DNA of 23,371 nucleotides from an uncultured Eubacteriales bacterium (GTDB taxonomy: Bacteria > Bacillota > Clostridia > Christensenellales > Aristaeellaceae), in NCBI GenBank assembly GCA_900542395.1, contig UQNM01000037.1, positions 1-23,371 on the forward strand. The letters run 5' to 3'. The notes beneath the pieces are model-generated. The model saw nothing but the letters and a program-made list of their open reading frames with translations. It ran no database searches and was not told where the DNA came from. A program made the translations under genes and the position numbers. Shown here piece after piece: positions 1 through 6,899 of the stretch (position 1 is the stretch's first letter; each line of letters opens with the position of its first letter).

Positions 1-78
1 GGGTGCACGTCGTCTCCGCTCGGAGCATTGAAATGCGTTCCTTTGTTTCTAAAGGGATTTGATCGGTTCGATAAGCTG
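1..78. repeat. Downstream-flank repeat L, copy 1
   Basis: Begins GGGTGCACGTCG at the window edge and matches 1198-1278 with only a few substitutions. It contains two short inverted repeats, CTCCG-CT-CGGAG (14-25) and ATCG-GTT-CGAT (62-72). It lies directly after the stop codon of the minus-strand acyltransferase gene, just as copy 2 lies after the DUF6199-like gene. The window starts at this point, so its true outer boundary is not visible. Confidence 0.85.
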
Positions 79-92
79 GAAGTCTCTGCGCT

Positions 93-935
93 CTAAAGCA
101 TAATTACTCCACACCCATAACCAAGAAGTTCTTTGTGTTCTTTTGCGATCCTTTGTAGAGCTGTTGGTTTGCAAGGTAGATTATGCTTGCCATAATCAAA
201 TAAATTCTCTTTGGCCTGTTCCGAATCGTTGCACGCACCAATGATAGAAAAGTGTTTTGCAAACCGCTTGATATTCGAATCCTTTGGAAGCATGTTTAGC
301 ATCGGAGGATAGAGTAACCAAGAATAACAAAGAAAAGCTTTATACTCTGTAGATGGAAAGCGATCCTTGAAAAACACCTTGGCTTGGTCAAAAGATTTCT
401 TGACTAAGCTATCACTAATATTCGCACCTTTTTGAATATGGCAATTTATCACGGGTGAGCCGTTGGGCAATGTTCGTTTCTGTTCTTGTGTAAACACCAT
501 ATAAGGCTTTCCAATGGTTTCCTCGTCCAAATAAACCATATTGAATGTTTGATATTGCAATACTCCAATCTTGAAAATGTGCACATTCATAATGTGGCGA
601 AACCAAACAACATCATCTTTAGAAATGCCAACTTTTCCATGCTGTTTATAGTACAAGTTTGCCCGCAATGAGACATCTCTAAAAGTATCCAAAATAATTT
701 CATCTGTTACACCAATGGCTTTATACTCGACATACTTTTGCGTCAATAAATATATAACTACCACCAAGCGAGTTAGTGGCATTCGCTTTCGTAGCAAAAA
801 ATCAAAATCGTTGCTACTGTAGGCGGTTGCTGCGATTTCTTCAACTTGCCGCCTACTTTTAATCATTTTTTGCTTTACTGCATCCTCAATGTTAGATTGA
901 AATTCTAATTGAGGAAGTAATGTTTCTAATATCAT
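93..935 (-). CDS. Acyltransferase domain protein (NAT_N plus GNAT_C-like)
   Basis: A 280-residue protein resembling the two-domain acyltransferase-like family (N-terminal NAT_N domain, C-terminal GNAT-like domain) that is common in Clostridia and of unknown substrate. The recognisable family pattern is in the second half: a VINCHIQKG stretch near residue 163, then FKDRFPSTEYKAFLCYSWLL and the LPKDSNIKRFAKHF region. The start at 935 is supported by GGAGG six bases upstream. No signal peptide or membrane segment is evident, so it is probably cytoplasmic. The gene is AT-richer than the genes after 1681 and lies between repeats shared with the next small gene, which suggests acquired cargo. A possible leader-peptide attenuator lies just upstream. 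The family call is from memory of conserved motifs; the acyl donor and acceptor are unknown. Confidence 0.7.
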   Translation of the reverse strand: MILETLLPQLEFQSNIEDAVKQKMIKSRRQVEEIAATAYSSNDFDFLLRKRMPLTRLVVVIYLLTQKYVEYKAIGVTDEIILDTFRDVSLRANLYYKQHGKVGISKDDVVWFRHIMNVHIFKIGVLQYQTFNMVYLDEETIGKPYMVFTQEQKRTLPNGSPVINCHIQKGANISDSLVKKSFDQAKVFFKDRFPSTEYKAFLCYSWLLYPPMLNMLPKDSNIKRFAKHFSIIGACNDSEQAKENLFDYGKHNLPCKPTALQRIAKEHKELLGYGCGVIML

Positions 936-941
936 CTTGTG

Positions 942-987
942 TCCTCCATAATTATAGTTTTGGAGGATTATTTACCGTGCGTCCTCC
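942..987 (-). promoter_or_regulatory. Candidate translational attenuator before the acyltransferase gene
   Basis: On the minus strand three complementary segments occur in order: GGAGGA (987-982), TCCTCC (967-962) and GGAGGA (947-942). The third is the ribosome binding site of the gene starting at 935. Segment 2 can pair with segment 3 over seven base pairs (TCCTCCA with TGGAGGA), hiding the binding site, or with segment 1. A short reading frame ends with TAA immediately before segment 2, so a ribosome terminating there would cover it. This is the layout of leader-peptide translational attenuators; function is inferred. Confidence 0.4.
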
Positions 988-1012
988 CCACACCCAAATT
1001 ATTATTTTTCAT
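968..1012 (-). CDS. Putative 14-residue leader peptide
   Basis: The frame reads MKNNNLGVGRTHGK and stops with TAA at 970-968. A purine-rich AAAGGGTGG lies about six bases before its ATG, so it could be translated. It lies between the promoter-bearing repeat R and the acyltransferase gene, and its stop falls right before the anti-ribosome-binding-site segment described at 942-987. Alternatively it is a chance short frame. Nothing is known about the peptide itself. Confidence 0.35.
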   Translation of the reverse strand: MKNNNLGVGRTHGK

Positions 1013-1065
1013 AATGAACCACCCTTTCATAGTTGTATTTATTACAACGTCATAGACGATGAATA

Positions 1066-1116
1066 TCAAAAATTCAAGCTGATTACCAGTTCGTCAAATC
1101 CCGATTTATCGTTCAT
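1066..1116 (-). pseudogene. Truncated gene start MNDKSGFDE, 16-residue frame
   Basis: The frame MNDKSGFDELVISLNF starts at 1116 with a good GGAGG site seven bases upstream, then stops. The first nine residues (MNDKSGFDE) recur at 1535 in the second copy of repeat R, where the GGAGG has decayed to GGATG and the downstream codons differ. The repeat therefore seems to carry the promoter, ribosome binding site and first codons of a lost gene. It could also be a translated small leader. Confidence 0.4.
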
Positions 1117-1166
1117 CTTCACCTCCGAATTATACCATAAAGCGGGAAACGCGAAAAGCCCGAACC
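1094..1166. repeat. Upstream-flank repeat R, copy 1
   Basis: A 73-bp stretch matching 1513-1585 with about two substitutions. It carries a minus-strand -10 box and an ATG with its first codons. It lies upstream of the acyltransferase gene and is followed at 1198 by repeat L, so the full inter-gene unit is R then L. The 347-bp gap between the two genes (936-1282) otherwise holds only the leader/attenuator region described here. Confidence 0.85.
1129..1134 (-). promoter_or_regulatory. -10 box in repeat R, copy 1
   Basis: TATAAT on the minus strand, preceded by TATGG. The -35 region at 17-bp spacing (TTTTCG) is a poor match. It would drive the leader frame and the acyltransferase gene. The identical box occurs in copy 2 before the next gene. 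Confidence 0.5.
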
Positions 1167-1197
1167 TTCTTCTACCGACAGAGCGCAAAACGCCGCA

Positions 1198-1278
1198 GGG
1201 TGCACGTCGTCTCCGCTCGGAGCATTGAAATACGTTCCTTCGGTTCTAAAGGGATTTGATCGGTTCGATAAGCCGGAA
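1198..1278. repeat. Downstream-flank repeat L, copy 2
   Basis: Near-identical to 1-81: GGGTGCACGTCG, the CTCCG/CGGAG inverted repeat, and AAAGGGATTTGATCGG are all shared. It ends about five bases from the stop codon of the DUF6199-like gene, matching the position of copy 1 relative to the acyltransferase gene. Confidence 0.85.
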
Positions 1279-1282
1279 TTTA

Positions 1283-1495
1283 TCACTCTAAAATAAATGG
1301 GAGCGTAATCATAATAATTCCAAACAGGGCAAATGAAATACCGCCAATTTTTGTGACTTTTAAGTAGAATTCAGACGGTTCATCTGCCCGATAAGATTTC
1401 CATTCTTCTGTCAATTTCCATACTAAGTCTGGCTTCAAAAAGATAAACATACCTAATGCAAAAATTATGATTCCGCCACAAATAGGCCACAACAT
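1283..1495 (-). CDS. Small membrane protein, DUF6199-like
   Basis: A 70-residue protein with two hydrophobic segments (about residues 5-21 and 50-68) around a polar stretch holding WKLTEEWKSYRADEPS. This resembles the DUF6199 family of small clostridial membrane proteins, whose role is unknown. An ATG further upstream exists, but the start at 1495 is preferred because AAGGAG lies nine bases before it. The gene is AT-rich and lies between repeats L (1198) and R (1513), with a -10 box in the latter, so it is probably expressed on its own. The family call rests on remembered motif similarity. Confidence 0.65.
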   Translation of the reverse strand: MLWPICGGIIIFALGMFIFLKPDLVWKLTEEWKSYRADEPSEFYLKVTKIGGISFALFGIIMITLPFILE

Positions 1496-1512
1496 ATTCA
1501 CCATCTCCTTCA

Positions 1513-1585
1513 TCAAATCCCGATTTATCGTTCATCTACACATCCGAATTATACCATAAAGCGGGAAACGCGAAAAGCCCGAACC
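1513..1585. repeat. Upstream-flank repeat R, copy 2
   Basis: Matches 1094-1166 over 73 bp. It differs in the ribosome-binding-site region (GGATGTGTAG here against GGAGGTGAAG), so the old MNDKSGFDE start is probably not translated efficiently. No repeat L follows it; the array appears to end here, and 1586-1680 holds nothing recognised before the AEC gene stop. Confidence 0.85.
1548..1553 (-). promoter_or_regulatory. -10 box in repeat R, copy 2
   Basis: TATAAT on the minus strand about 50 bases upstream of the DUF6199-like start. No good -35 match is present. Same context as the box at 1129-1134. Confidence 0.45.
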
Positions 1586-1680
1586 GTTTTCTGTCCGGAC
1601 TTTTTCGCTATGCTCAAATTGATTTAATCCTTTTCGGCTTTCAGCGCTCGGCCATACGATTCGCAAGCCCTTGCCAAGGC

Positions 1681-2613
1681 TTATGTCAGACTGAACGCCG
1701 CAAGGAAGAAGAACAGCACGACGGCCAGCACCGTGCCCAGCGACAGCGTGGTGGAAACATACTCCGCGTCGTCGCCAAGGTCGGCGAACAGCGGGATGAT
1801 GAACGGCGCGGGCAGCGTATATTGCAGCATCAGCGCCAGCAGCAGCCCCTTGTCAAACGGAATCACGGCGAACAGAATTCCCGAAACCGCCGCGCAGACG
1901 ACGGCCAGCACGCCCAGCCGAAGCCCCATCGTCGTCAGCACCGGGCGGAGAAGCGCGCGGCTGACGTGAAGCTGATAGCCCATGACAATCAGAATCAGCG
2001 CGGAGGTCGGCGCGGTGATGAAGCTCAGCAGCGAGGTCACGATCTCCCCCGCCGCCGTGCCGTCGATGGCCTTATGCACGCCCAGCGCGCCCAGAACAAT
2101 GCCCAGCAGCATGCCGATGCAGGCCTTGTTGGTCAGCATGTTTTTGACGATGAACTTGGGCGACATCTTTTCGCCGCCCGCCGCCTTGAGCGCCGTCAAA
2201 AAGACGGTATAGCCGAACACCGTCTGGCCGATATCGACCATGGCGTATGTCTTGGTCTGATCCGCGCCGCAGAGCAGCGCATAGAGCGCATAGCCGAGCA
2301 TGCCGCCCTCCGCGTTGGTCATCAGCAGCGGCATGAAGCGGTCATACGGCTTCACGAACCGGCGCAGGCCGTAGCCCGCCGCCAGCGCCGCGCCGTATCC
2401 GGCGAACACCAGCGCGAACACCAGCAGCATCCGCCTGCCGTATTCGGCGGTGAAAAACGCCTGAAACAGCACGACCGGCAGCAGAATGTCGCCGATGATG
2501 TTTTTCAGTCCCGCATGCTGGTCATCGCTTAAAATGCCCTTCGTCGCGCAGACGCGGCCGAGCGCGATCATCACCAGCACGGGCAGAACCTTGGCGAGAA
2601 TTTGCGTAATCAT
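1681..2613 (-). CDS. AEC-family (auxin efflux carrier-type) transporter
   Basis: A 310-residue integral membrane protein with about ten hydrophobic segments arranged as two halves. It opens with ITQILAKVLPVLVMIALG and has the family's NIIGDILLPVVLFQAF pattern near residues 37-52. The AEC family carries organic anions or related solutes; the substrate here is unknown. The start at 2613 is chosen because AAAGGAG lies about nine bases upstream; a frame extension to 2673 would run into the terminator region. It follows lsrF in the same orientation with 100 bp between, and that gap is filled by a hairpin terminator and a second small hairpin (GGGGC-AGA-GCCCC, 2630-2642) right before the ribosome binding site. 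I see no promoter there, so it may depend on read-through from the lsr operon. Confidence 0.85.
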   Translation of the reverse strand: MITQILAKVLPVLVMIALGRVCATKGILSDDQHAGLKNIIGDILLPVVLFQAFFTAEYGRRMLLVFALVFAGYGAALAAGYGLRRFVKPYDRFMPLLMTNAEGGMLGYALYALLCGADQTKTYAMVDIGQTVFGYTVFLTALKAAGGEKMSPKFIVKNMLTNKACIGMLLGIVLGALGVHKAIDGTAAGEIVTSLLSFITAPTSALILIVMGYQLHVSRALLRPVLTTMGLRLGVLAVVCAAVSGILFAVIPFDKGLLLALMLQYTLPAPFIIPLFADLGDDAEYVSTTLSLGTVLAVVLFFFLAAFSLT

Positions 2614-2652
2614 ATGTGCAGCTCCTTTTGGGGCTCTGCCCCTTCCTCCTGA

Positions 2653-2690
2653 AAGGAAAAGGCTGCAAAGCAAAATTTGCCTTGCAGCCT
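2653..2690 (-). terminator. Rho-independent terminator after lsrF
   Basis: On the minus strand GGCTGCAAGGCAAA and TTTGCTTTGCAGCC form a long stem (2690-2661) with one mismatch, followed by TTTTCCTTTC. It lies 24 bp past the lsrF stop and should end or reduce transcription before the AEC gene. Confidence 0.8.
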
Positions 2691-2713
2691 CCTTTGTTGT
2701 AATTTGGCGTAAA

Positions 2714-3598
2714 TTACTTGGTGTGGATCGCGTCGGTGTAGAACTCGAACGCTTCCTTATCGGTCGCCTTCTGATGAACGATCATGCGGATCGCCTTCGC
2801 CATCTCGACCGGGTGATTGCTCTGGAAGATGTTGCGGCCCATATCCAGACCGCGCGCGCCGCCCTGAATGGAGCGATACGCCAGCGTCAGCGCCTCATCC
2901 TCCGGGAGCTTCTTGCCGCCGGCGACGACGATCGGCACCGGGCAGGCCGCGACGACTTCCTCGAAGTTGTCGCAGTAGTAGGTCTTGACGAGCTGCACAC
3001 CCATCTCGGCCACGATGCGGGTCGCGAGCTTGAAGAATCGGTCGGTGCGCTCCATGTCCTTGCCGACGGCCACAACGCCCAGCGTCGGGATGCTGTAACG
3101 CATGCCCGCGTTGATGCAGCGGCTCAGGTTGTCGATGGAAGAGAGCTGGCCGTCCGCGCCGATAAAGGTCTGAACCGCCATGCAGTCCGCGTTCATGCGG
3201 ATCGCGTCTTCCACATCCACGGCCAGGCACTCGTGGCTCAGGTCGTCGTTAATCATGGAGGAGCCGCTGGTCACGCGCAGCGCAATGCCCTTCTTGAAGG
3301 TCGGGGACACGCAGGTGCGAATCGCGCCGCGGGTGCCCATGAACACATCCACCTGCTCCTGAAGCTTCGGGATCACCAGATCCAGACGCTCCAGACCGGC
3401 GGTCGAGCCCATGAAGTAGCCATGGTCAAACGCGAACATCACGGTGTTGCCGCTGACCGGGTCAAAGATATTGGAAAGGTGGCGCTTCATGCCCCAATCC
3501 GTGTTATTCGCGCCCTTCACGTGGAAGCTGCCCTGATTGCCAAACGGAACATCCGTATGATAATCCTTCGCGACCTTCAGTCCGTCCTTATCTGCCAT
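2714..3598 (-). CDS. lsrF: 3-hydroxy-2,4-pentadione-5-phosphate thiolase LsrF
   Basis: A 294-residue class I aldolase-fold protein very similar to enterobacterial LsrF, which transfers the acetyl group of the phospho-AI-2 breakdown product to CoA, giving acetyl-CoA and dihydroxyacetone phosphate. The match runs through the whole length: KDYHTD at the N terminus, VMFAFDHGYFMG (53-64), FMGTRG, GVVAVGKDM, LVKTYY (203-208), PIVVAGGKKLPE and GLDMGRNIFQS. K205 aligns with the Schiff-base lysine of LsrF. The start at 3598 is supported by AGGAAG upstream; the longer frame to 3724 has no homology in its extension. It is the last lsr gene of the minus arm, 134 bp after lsrB, with a strong hairpin in the gap. 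Phylum-level relatives in sugar catabolism exist, but the lsr context makes this call firm. Confidence 0.95.
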   Translation of the reverse strand: MADKDGLKVAKDYHTDVPFGNQGSFHVKGANNTDWGMKRHLSNIFDPVSGNTVMFAFDHGYFMGSTAGLERLDLVIPKLQEQVDVFMGTRGAIRTCVSPTFKKGIALRVTSGSSMINDDLSHECLAVDVEDAIRMNADCMAVQTFIGADGQLSSIDNLSRCINAGMRYSIPTLGVVAVGKDMERTDRFFKLATRIVAEMGVQLVKTYYCDNFEEVVAACPVPIVVAGGKKLPEDEALTLAYRSIQGGARGLDMGRNIFQSNHPVEMAKAIRMIVHQKATDKEAFEFYTDAIHTK

Positions 3599-3687
3599 TG
3601 GAATCAATCTTCCTTTCTGAAAACGGTCCATTTGTGAGCTTCTAACAGAGGCGAACGCCGCGTCATGCCGCGGCCTCCACCACAAAG

Positions 3688-3711
3688 GGAGGAGCCCCGA
3701 AGGGTTCCTCC
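3688..3711 (-). promoter_or_regulatory. UUCG-capped hairpin between lsrB and lsrF
   Basis: On the minus strand GGAGGA-A-CCC-TTCG-GGG-C-TCCTCC forms a stem of nine pairs with one mismatch and a TTCG tetraloop, about 20 bp after the lsrB stop. CTTTGTGG follows rather than a T-run, so it looks more like a transcript-stabilising or attenuating hairpin than a full terminator. It could raise lsrB mRNA over lsrF mRNA. Confidence 0.6.
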
Positions 3712-3732
3712 TTGGAGATGCCATGTTTGGGA

Positions 3733-4800
3733 TTAGAAGTTGTAATCCGCCACGTTCTCCGCCGTGAAGACAACGCGCTCCGGCAGCAGCACGACGCCGT
3801 TGTTCTCCGCAGCAGTCTCCTGACCGGCGACGAGCGCGTCGTTGGCCAGCACTTCGACGGTGCCGATGGACGGGATGTCGATCTTATCGCCGACCTTCAC
3901 GGTGTTGCCCGCGGAGATGTAAGCGGCGAGGTAGCAGCCCATCGCGCCCTGGATGCCGCAATCCCACAGACCCCAGCGGGTGCAGATGCCGTTCTCCAGG
4001 TAAGAGGTCATGCCGGACGGGGTGCAGAAGCCGGTGATGGTGATGTCCTTCGCGGTCAGACCCTTGTTCTCCGCGGCCTTGCACTGACCCGGCAGAGCGG
4101 TGGAGTCGTTGCAGATGATCGCATCGACGTCAGCATACGCGTCGAGGATGGACTCGCCAACGCTGACGGACTGAGCCGGATCCTGGTTGGAGTAGTACGG
4201 ATCATGCACCGCAACCCAAGTCGGATACTTTTCCTTGATGTAAGCGTCGCCGGCGACGTACCAGGAGTTCTGGTCAGACACGGACGGGTTGGAGAAGTGC
4301 CAGACGTACTTGACTTCGCCGTTCACGTCCACGCCGCGCTCCTTCAGGGAGTCAACCGCCATTTCCACCAGCATCGGGCCGAGGACGTCAGCGGTGCCCT
4401 GAGAGACCATCAGCGCACGAGCGTTCGGAGAGACGTCAGAGTCCCAGGTGCTGACATAGATGCCCGCGTCCTGAGCTTCCTGGAGCTTCTCGTCCAGGCC
4501 GGTCGCGTCAACGGAAGAGATGCAGATCGCGTCCACACCCTTGTCGATCGCCTGCTGGATCAGCTCCAGCTGGGTGGTGACGTCAGCGGTCGGGGCGCCG
4601 ATGTAATCAACGGTCAGGCCCCACTCTTTCGCGTACTTCTGCGCGCCGTCATTCGCGGCCTCGAAGAACGAGTTGCCGGAAACCTTCGGGATGAAGGCGA
4701 CGGTCATGCCATCCACCGGGCTCTTGCCTTCGGCAAAAGCGGCGGAGCACAGCGTCAGAGCCATGCACAGCACGAGAAGCATAGACAGGATCTTTTTCAT
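3733..4800 (-). CDS. lsrB: AI-2 ABC transporter substrate-binding protein LsrB
   Basis: A 355-residue exported periplasmic-binding-protein-type receptor closely resembling LsrB, which binds AI-2 (R-THMF form in enterics). Residues 1-23 form a signal peptide ending AFA-E. Of the six ligand contacts known from Salmonella LsrB, K39 (K35), D120 (D116), D176 and Q177 (D166, Q167) are present, while P220 and A222 align with N231 and S233. Other shared segments are VAFIPK, STWDSD, SDQNSW, GLWD and NGVVLLPERVVF. The leader has no good lipobox (LTLC), unusual for a Gram-positive binding protein. The start is supported by GTAGGAGG. It follows lsrD by 69 bp and precedes lsrF. The name is secure; ligand stereochemistry is inferred. 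Confidence 0.94.
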   Translation of the reverse strand: MKKILSMLLVLCMALTLCSAAFAEGKSPVDGMTVAFIPKVSGNSFFEAANDGAQKYAKEWGLTVDYIGAPTADVTTQLELIQQAIDKGVDAICISSVDATGLDEKLQEAQDAGIYVSTWDSDVSPNARALMVSQGTADVLGPMLVEMAVDSLKERGVDVNGEVKYVWHFSNPSVSDQNSWYVAGDAYIKEKYPTWVAVHDPYYSNQDPAQSVSVGESILDAYADVDAIICNDSTALPGQCKAAENKGLTAKDITITGFCTPSGMTSYLENGICTRWGLWDCGIQGAMGCYLAAYISAGNTVKVGDKIDIPSIGTVEVLANDALVAGQETAAENNGVVLLPERVVFTAENVADYNF

Positions 4801-4869
4801 GTTTGGGTTCCTCCTACGTTTTATTTATCTCAAGAGGTGCTCAACGGCGCCCCCTGAAATGCGTGACAT

Positions 4870-5892
4870 TCAGCCTTTCTTCCTTTTGAACAGGCGAGAA
4901 AGCATGTGCTGACCGGCGATTTCGCGCCCCAGAACGACCACAACCAGAATCAGGCCGATCGGCAGATCGAGGTTCTGCGTGCTCACGCCGAAGCAGAGCG
5001 GCAGGCCGTAGCGCAGGATGCAGATAATCAGCGACGCGAGCACCGTGCCAATGATGCTGCCCTTGCCGCCCGTGTTCAGCGTACCGCCGAGCACGACGGC
5101 GGTGATGATGGCCAGCGTATAGCCGGAGCCGAGGTCGTATTTCGCGGAGTTGACGTTCGCAGTCAGCAGCGTGCCCGCAATCGCGGCGCTCACCGCCGAA
5201 AGGACGTAGGTGCTCATAATGGTCGCGCGGGTGTTGATGCCGGAGTATTCCGCGGCCTGCGGGTTTACGCCGATCAGGAACAGGCGCTCGCCGTACTTGG
5301 TGCGGTGGAGAATCCACATGCACAGCAGGATGAGCACGACATAAATGACGATCTGCGTCGGAATACCGAAGATGTTGCCCTTGCCGAGGAAACGGAAGCC
5401 GACGAATTTGCCCGCCTCGTTCTTCGCCGGGAAGCCGCCGATGCCCTGATACGCCGGGGTTGCGGACATACCGGAAACCATCAGCGCAATGCCGGAATAC
5501 AGGAAGCTGCCGCCCAGGGTGACGACCATCGGCTGAACGCCGCAGTAGGCGACGAAGAAGCCGGAGAGCGCGCCGCACAGCGCGGCGACCACCACGGCAA
5601 TCGCCACGGCCGCCCAGATGTTCAACCCCGCGTCGCTCCAGAGCACGCCGATGATGATGCTGCTCAGGCCGATGATGGCGGGCGCCTGAATGTCAATGCC
5701 GCCGGTAATCATGACCATCGTGACAAACAGCGAAATGATGCAGACGCTGATGTAGTTGACGATGCTGTTCATAATGGACTGCGGACGCAGGAACTTCGGG
5801 TTGGCCGCGCCGAACACCACAAATTCCAGAATCAGGAAGATCACCAGAAACATTTCCCAGTGCTTAAAAACCTTTTTCAGCATGTCCTTCAT
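4870..5892 (-). CDS. lsrD: AI-2 ABC transporter permease LsrD
   Basis: A 340-residue permease of the branched sugar (BPD_transp_2) type with about eight to ten membrane segments. It is closer to LsrD than to LsrC, shown by the FGAANPKFL opening, MITGGIDIQ (about 62-70) and SGMSATPAYQGIGGFP (about 138-153), which match E. coli LsrD SGMAGATGYEGIGGFP. The late GAxTAVVLGG-like segment (AIITAVVLGGTLNTGG) is the usual permease signature. With LsrC it forms the membrane channel for AI-2. Its ATG overlaps the lsrC stop by four bases (ATGA), with AGGAGG inside the end of lsrC, so translation is coupled. Confidence 0.92.
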   Translation of the reverse strand: MKDMLKKVFKHWEMFLVIFLILEFVVFGAANPKFLRPQSIMNSIVNYISVCIISLFVTMVMITGGIDIQAPAIIGLSSIIIGVLWSDAGLNIWAAVAIAVVVAALCGALSGFFVAYCGVQPMVVTLGGSFLYSGIALMVSGMSATPAYQGIGGFPAKNEAGKFVGFRFLGKGNIFGIPTQIVIYVVLILLCMWILHRTKYGERLFLIGVNPQAAEYSGINTRATIMSTYVLSAVSAAIAGTLLTANVNSAKYDLGSGYTLAIITAVVLGGTLNTGGKGSIIGTVLASLIICILRYGLPLCFGVSTQNLDLPIGLILVVVVLGREIAGQHMLSRLFKRKKG

Positions 5893-6899
5893 GCCTTCGC
5901 GCCTCCTTCTTGATCCGCCGTTCTGGACAGAAGGCGCTTTCTGCGAGTCATTTCAATGGAGCGGCGCTGCGCCAGCGCGTCGATGACGACGATGACGATC
6001 AGCATCGTGCCGGTGATGGTGTTGTTGTAGGTGGACGGCAGGCCGATGAAGACCAGCAGTCGGCCGATGGAGGACATGATCACCGCGCCGATGGCCGCGC
6101 CGACCACGTTGCCCAAGCCGCCGGAGAGCGAAATGCCGCCGAGCACGCAGGCCGCGATGGCGGTCATCTCGTAGCCGTTTCCGGCCACGGTCATCACCTG
6201 ACCGTACTTGGAGGCGAACACGAAGCCGCCCAGACCCGCGAACAGGCCGCAGAGCACATACGCCAGAATCTTCGTGCCCAGCACGGAGATGCCGACCAGA
6301 TTCGCGCCGCCCGCGTTGTCGCCGACCGCGATGAAATACTTGCCCTTTCGGGTCTTCGTCAGCGCCAGATGCGAAATCGCAACCAGCACCACCGCAATCG
6401 CATAGTAGAGCGTCACGCCCGCGAACACGGTCTTGTTGCCGTAGCTGGAAATCGCGCCGCCGAAGTTTTCAATCGTGCGTCCGCCGGACATGATGTATAT
6501 CAAGCCGCGAACCACGCTGTTCGTGCCGAGGGTGAAAATCAGCGACGGCACGCCGAAATACGAAACGCCGACGCCGTTGACCAGACCGATGGCCGCGCCC
6601 GTCGCCAGACACAGCAGCAGCATCTTCGGGATGCTTCCGTCCTGCTGGGCGATCAGACCCGTCATACCGGCGGTCAGGCCGAGGGTCGCGCCGATGGAAA
6701 CGTCGATCTCGCCCGTCATGATGACGAACGCAATGCCGACGGCCAGCAGCGTGTACATCGTCGCCGTGTTAAAGCAGGTGACGATGTTGTCGTAGGTCAG
6801 AAATCCGGGGGCCGCGATGCCGGTGATGACAAACAGCGCGATCAGGAAGATCAGGCTGGTCATCCACCGGGCTTTGAACAGGTTCTTCATTTTCCTCAC
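5889..6899 (-). CDS. lsrC: AI-2 ABC transporter permease LsrC
   Basis: A 336-residue permease paralogous to LsrD, with MTGEIDVSIGATLG (about 61-74), GDNAGGANLVGI and MTAIAACVLGGISLSGG (about 243-259), matching LsrC (MKAIAACVLGGISLLGG). It pairs with LsrD in the AI-2 importer. The chosen start is GTG at 6899, overlapping the lsrA stop as GTGA; an ATG three codons in (6890) is a possible alternative with a similar ribosome binding site. The tail of about 25 charged residues is cytoplasmic. Other sugar permeases look alike, but the operon settles the assignment. Confidence 0.92.
   Translation of the reverse strand: MRKMKNLFKARWMTSLIFLIALFVITGIAAPGFLTYDNIVTCFNTATMYTLLAVGIAFVIMTGEIDVSIGATLGLTAGMTGLIAQQDGSIPKMLLLCLATGAAIGLVNGVGVSYFGVPSLIFTLGTNSVVRGLIYIMSGGRTIENFGGAISSYGNKTVFAGVTLYYAIAVVLVAISHLALTKTRKGKYFIAVGDNAGGANLVGISVLGTKILAYVLCGLFAGLGGFVFASKYGQVMTVAGNGYEMTAIAACVLGGISLSGGLGNVVGAAIGAVIMSSIGRLLVFIGLPSTYNNTITGTMLIVIVVIDALAQRRSIEMTRRKRLLSRTADQEGGAKA

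Noticed and set aside
1..1600. Integron-type gene cassette array with attC sites
   Set aside because: The repeats do not contain the paired GTTRRRY/RYYYAAC core sites of attC, and no integrase gene is in the window. Cassette-like layout is reported without this mechanism.
1822..2532. Long plus-strand open frames opposite the AEC, lsr, recO and cob genes
   Set aside because: They are rich in R, A, H and Q, have no recognisable domains, and lie antisense to well-supported genes. They result from GC-rich codon use.
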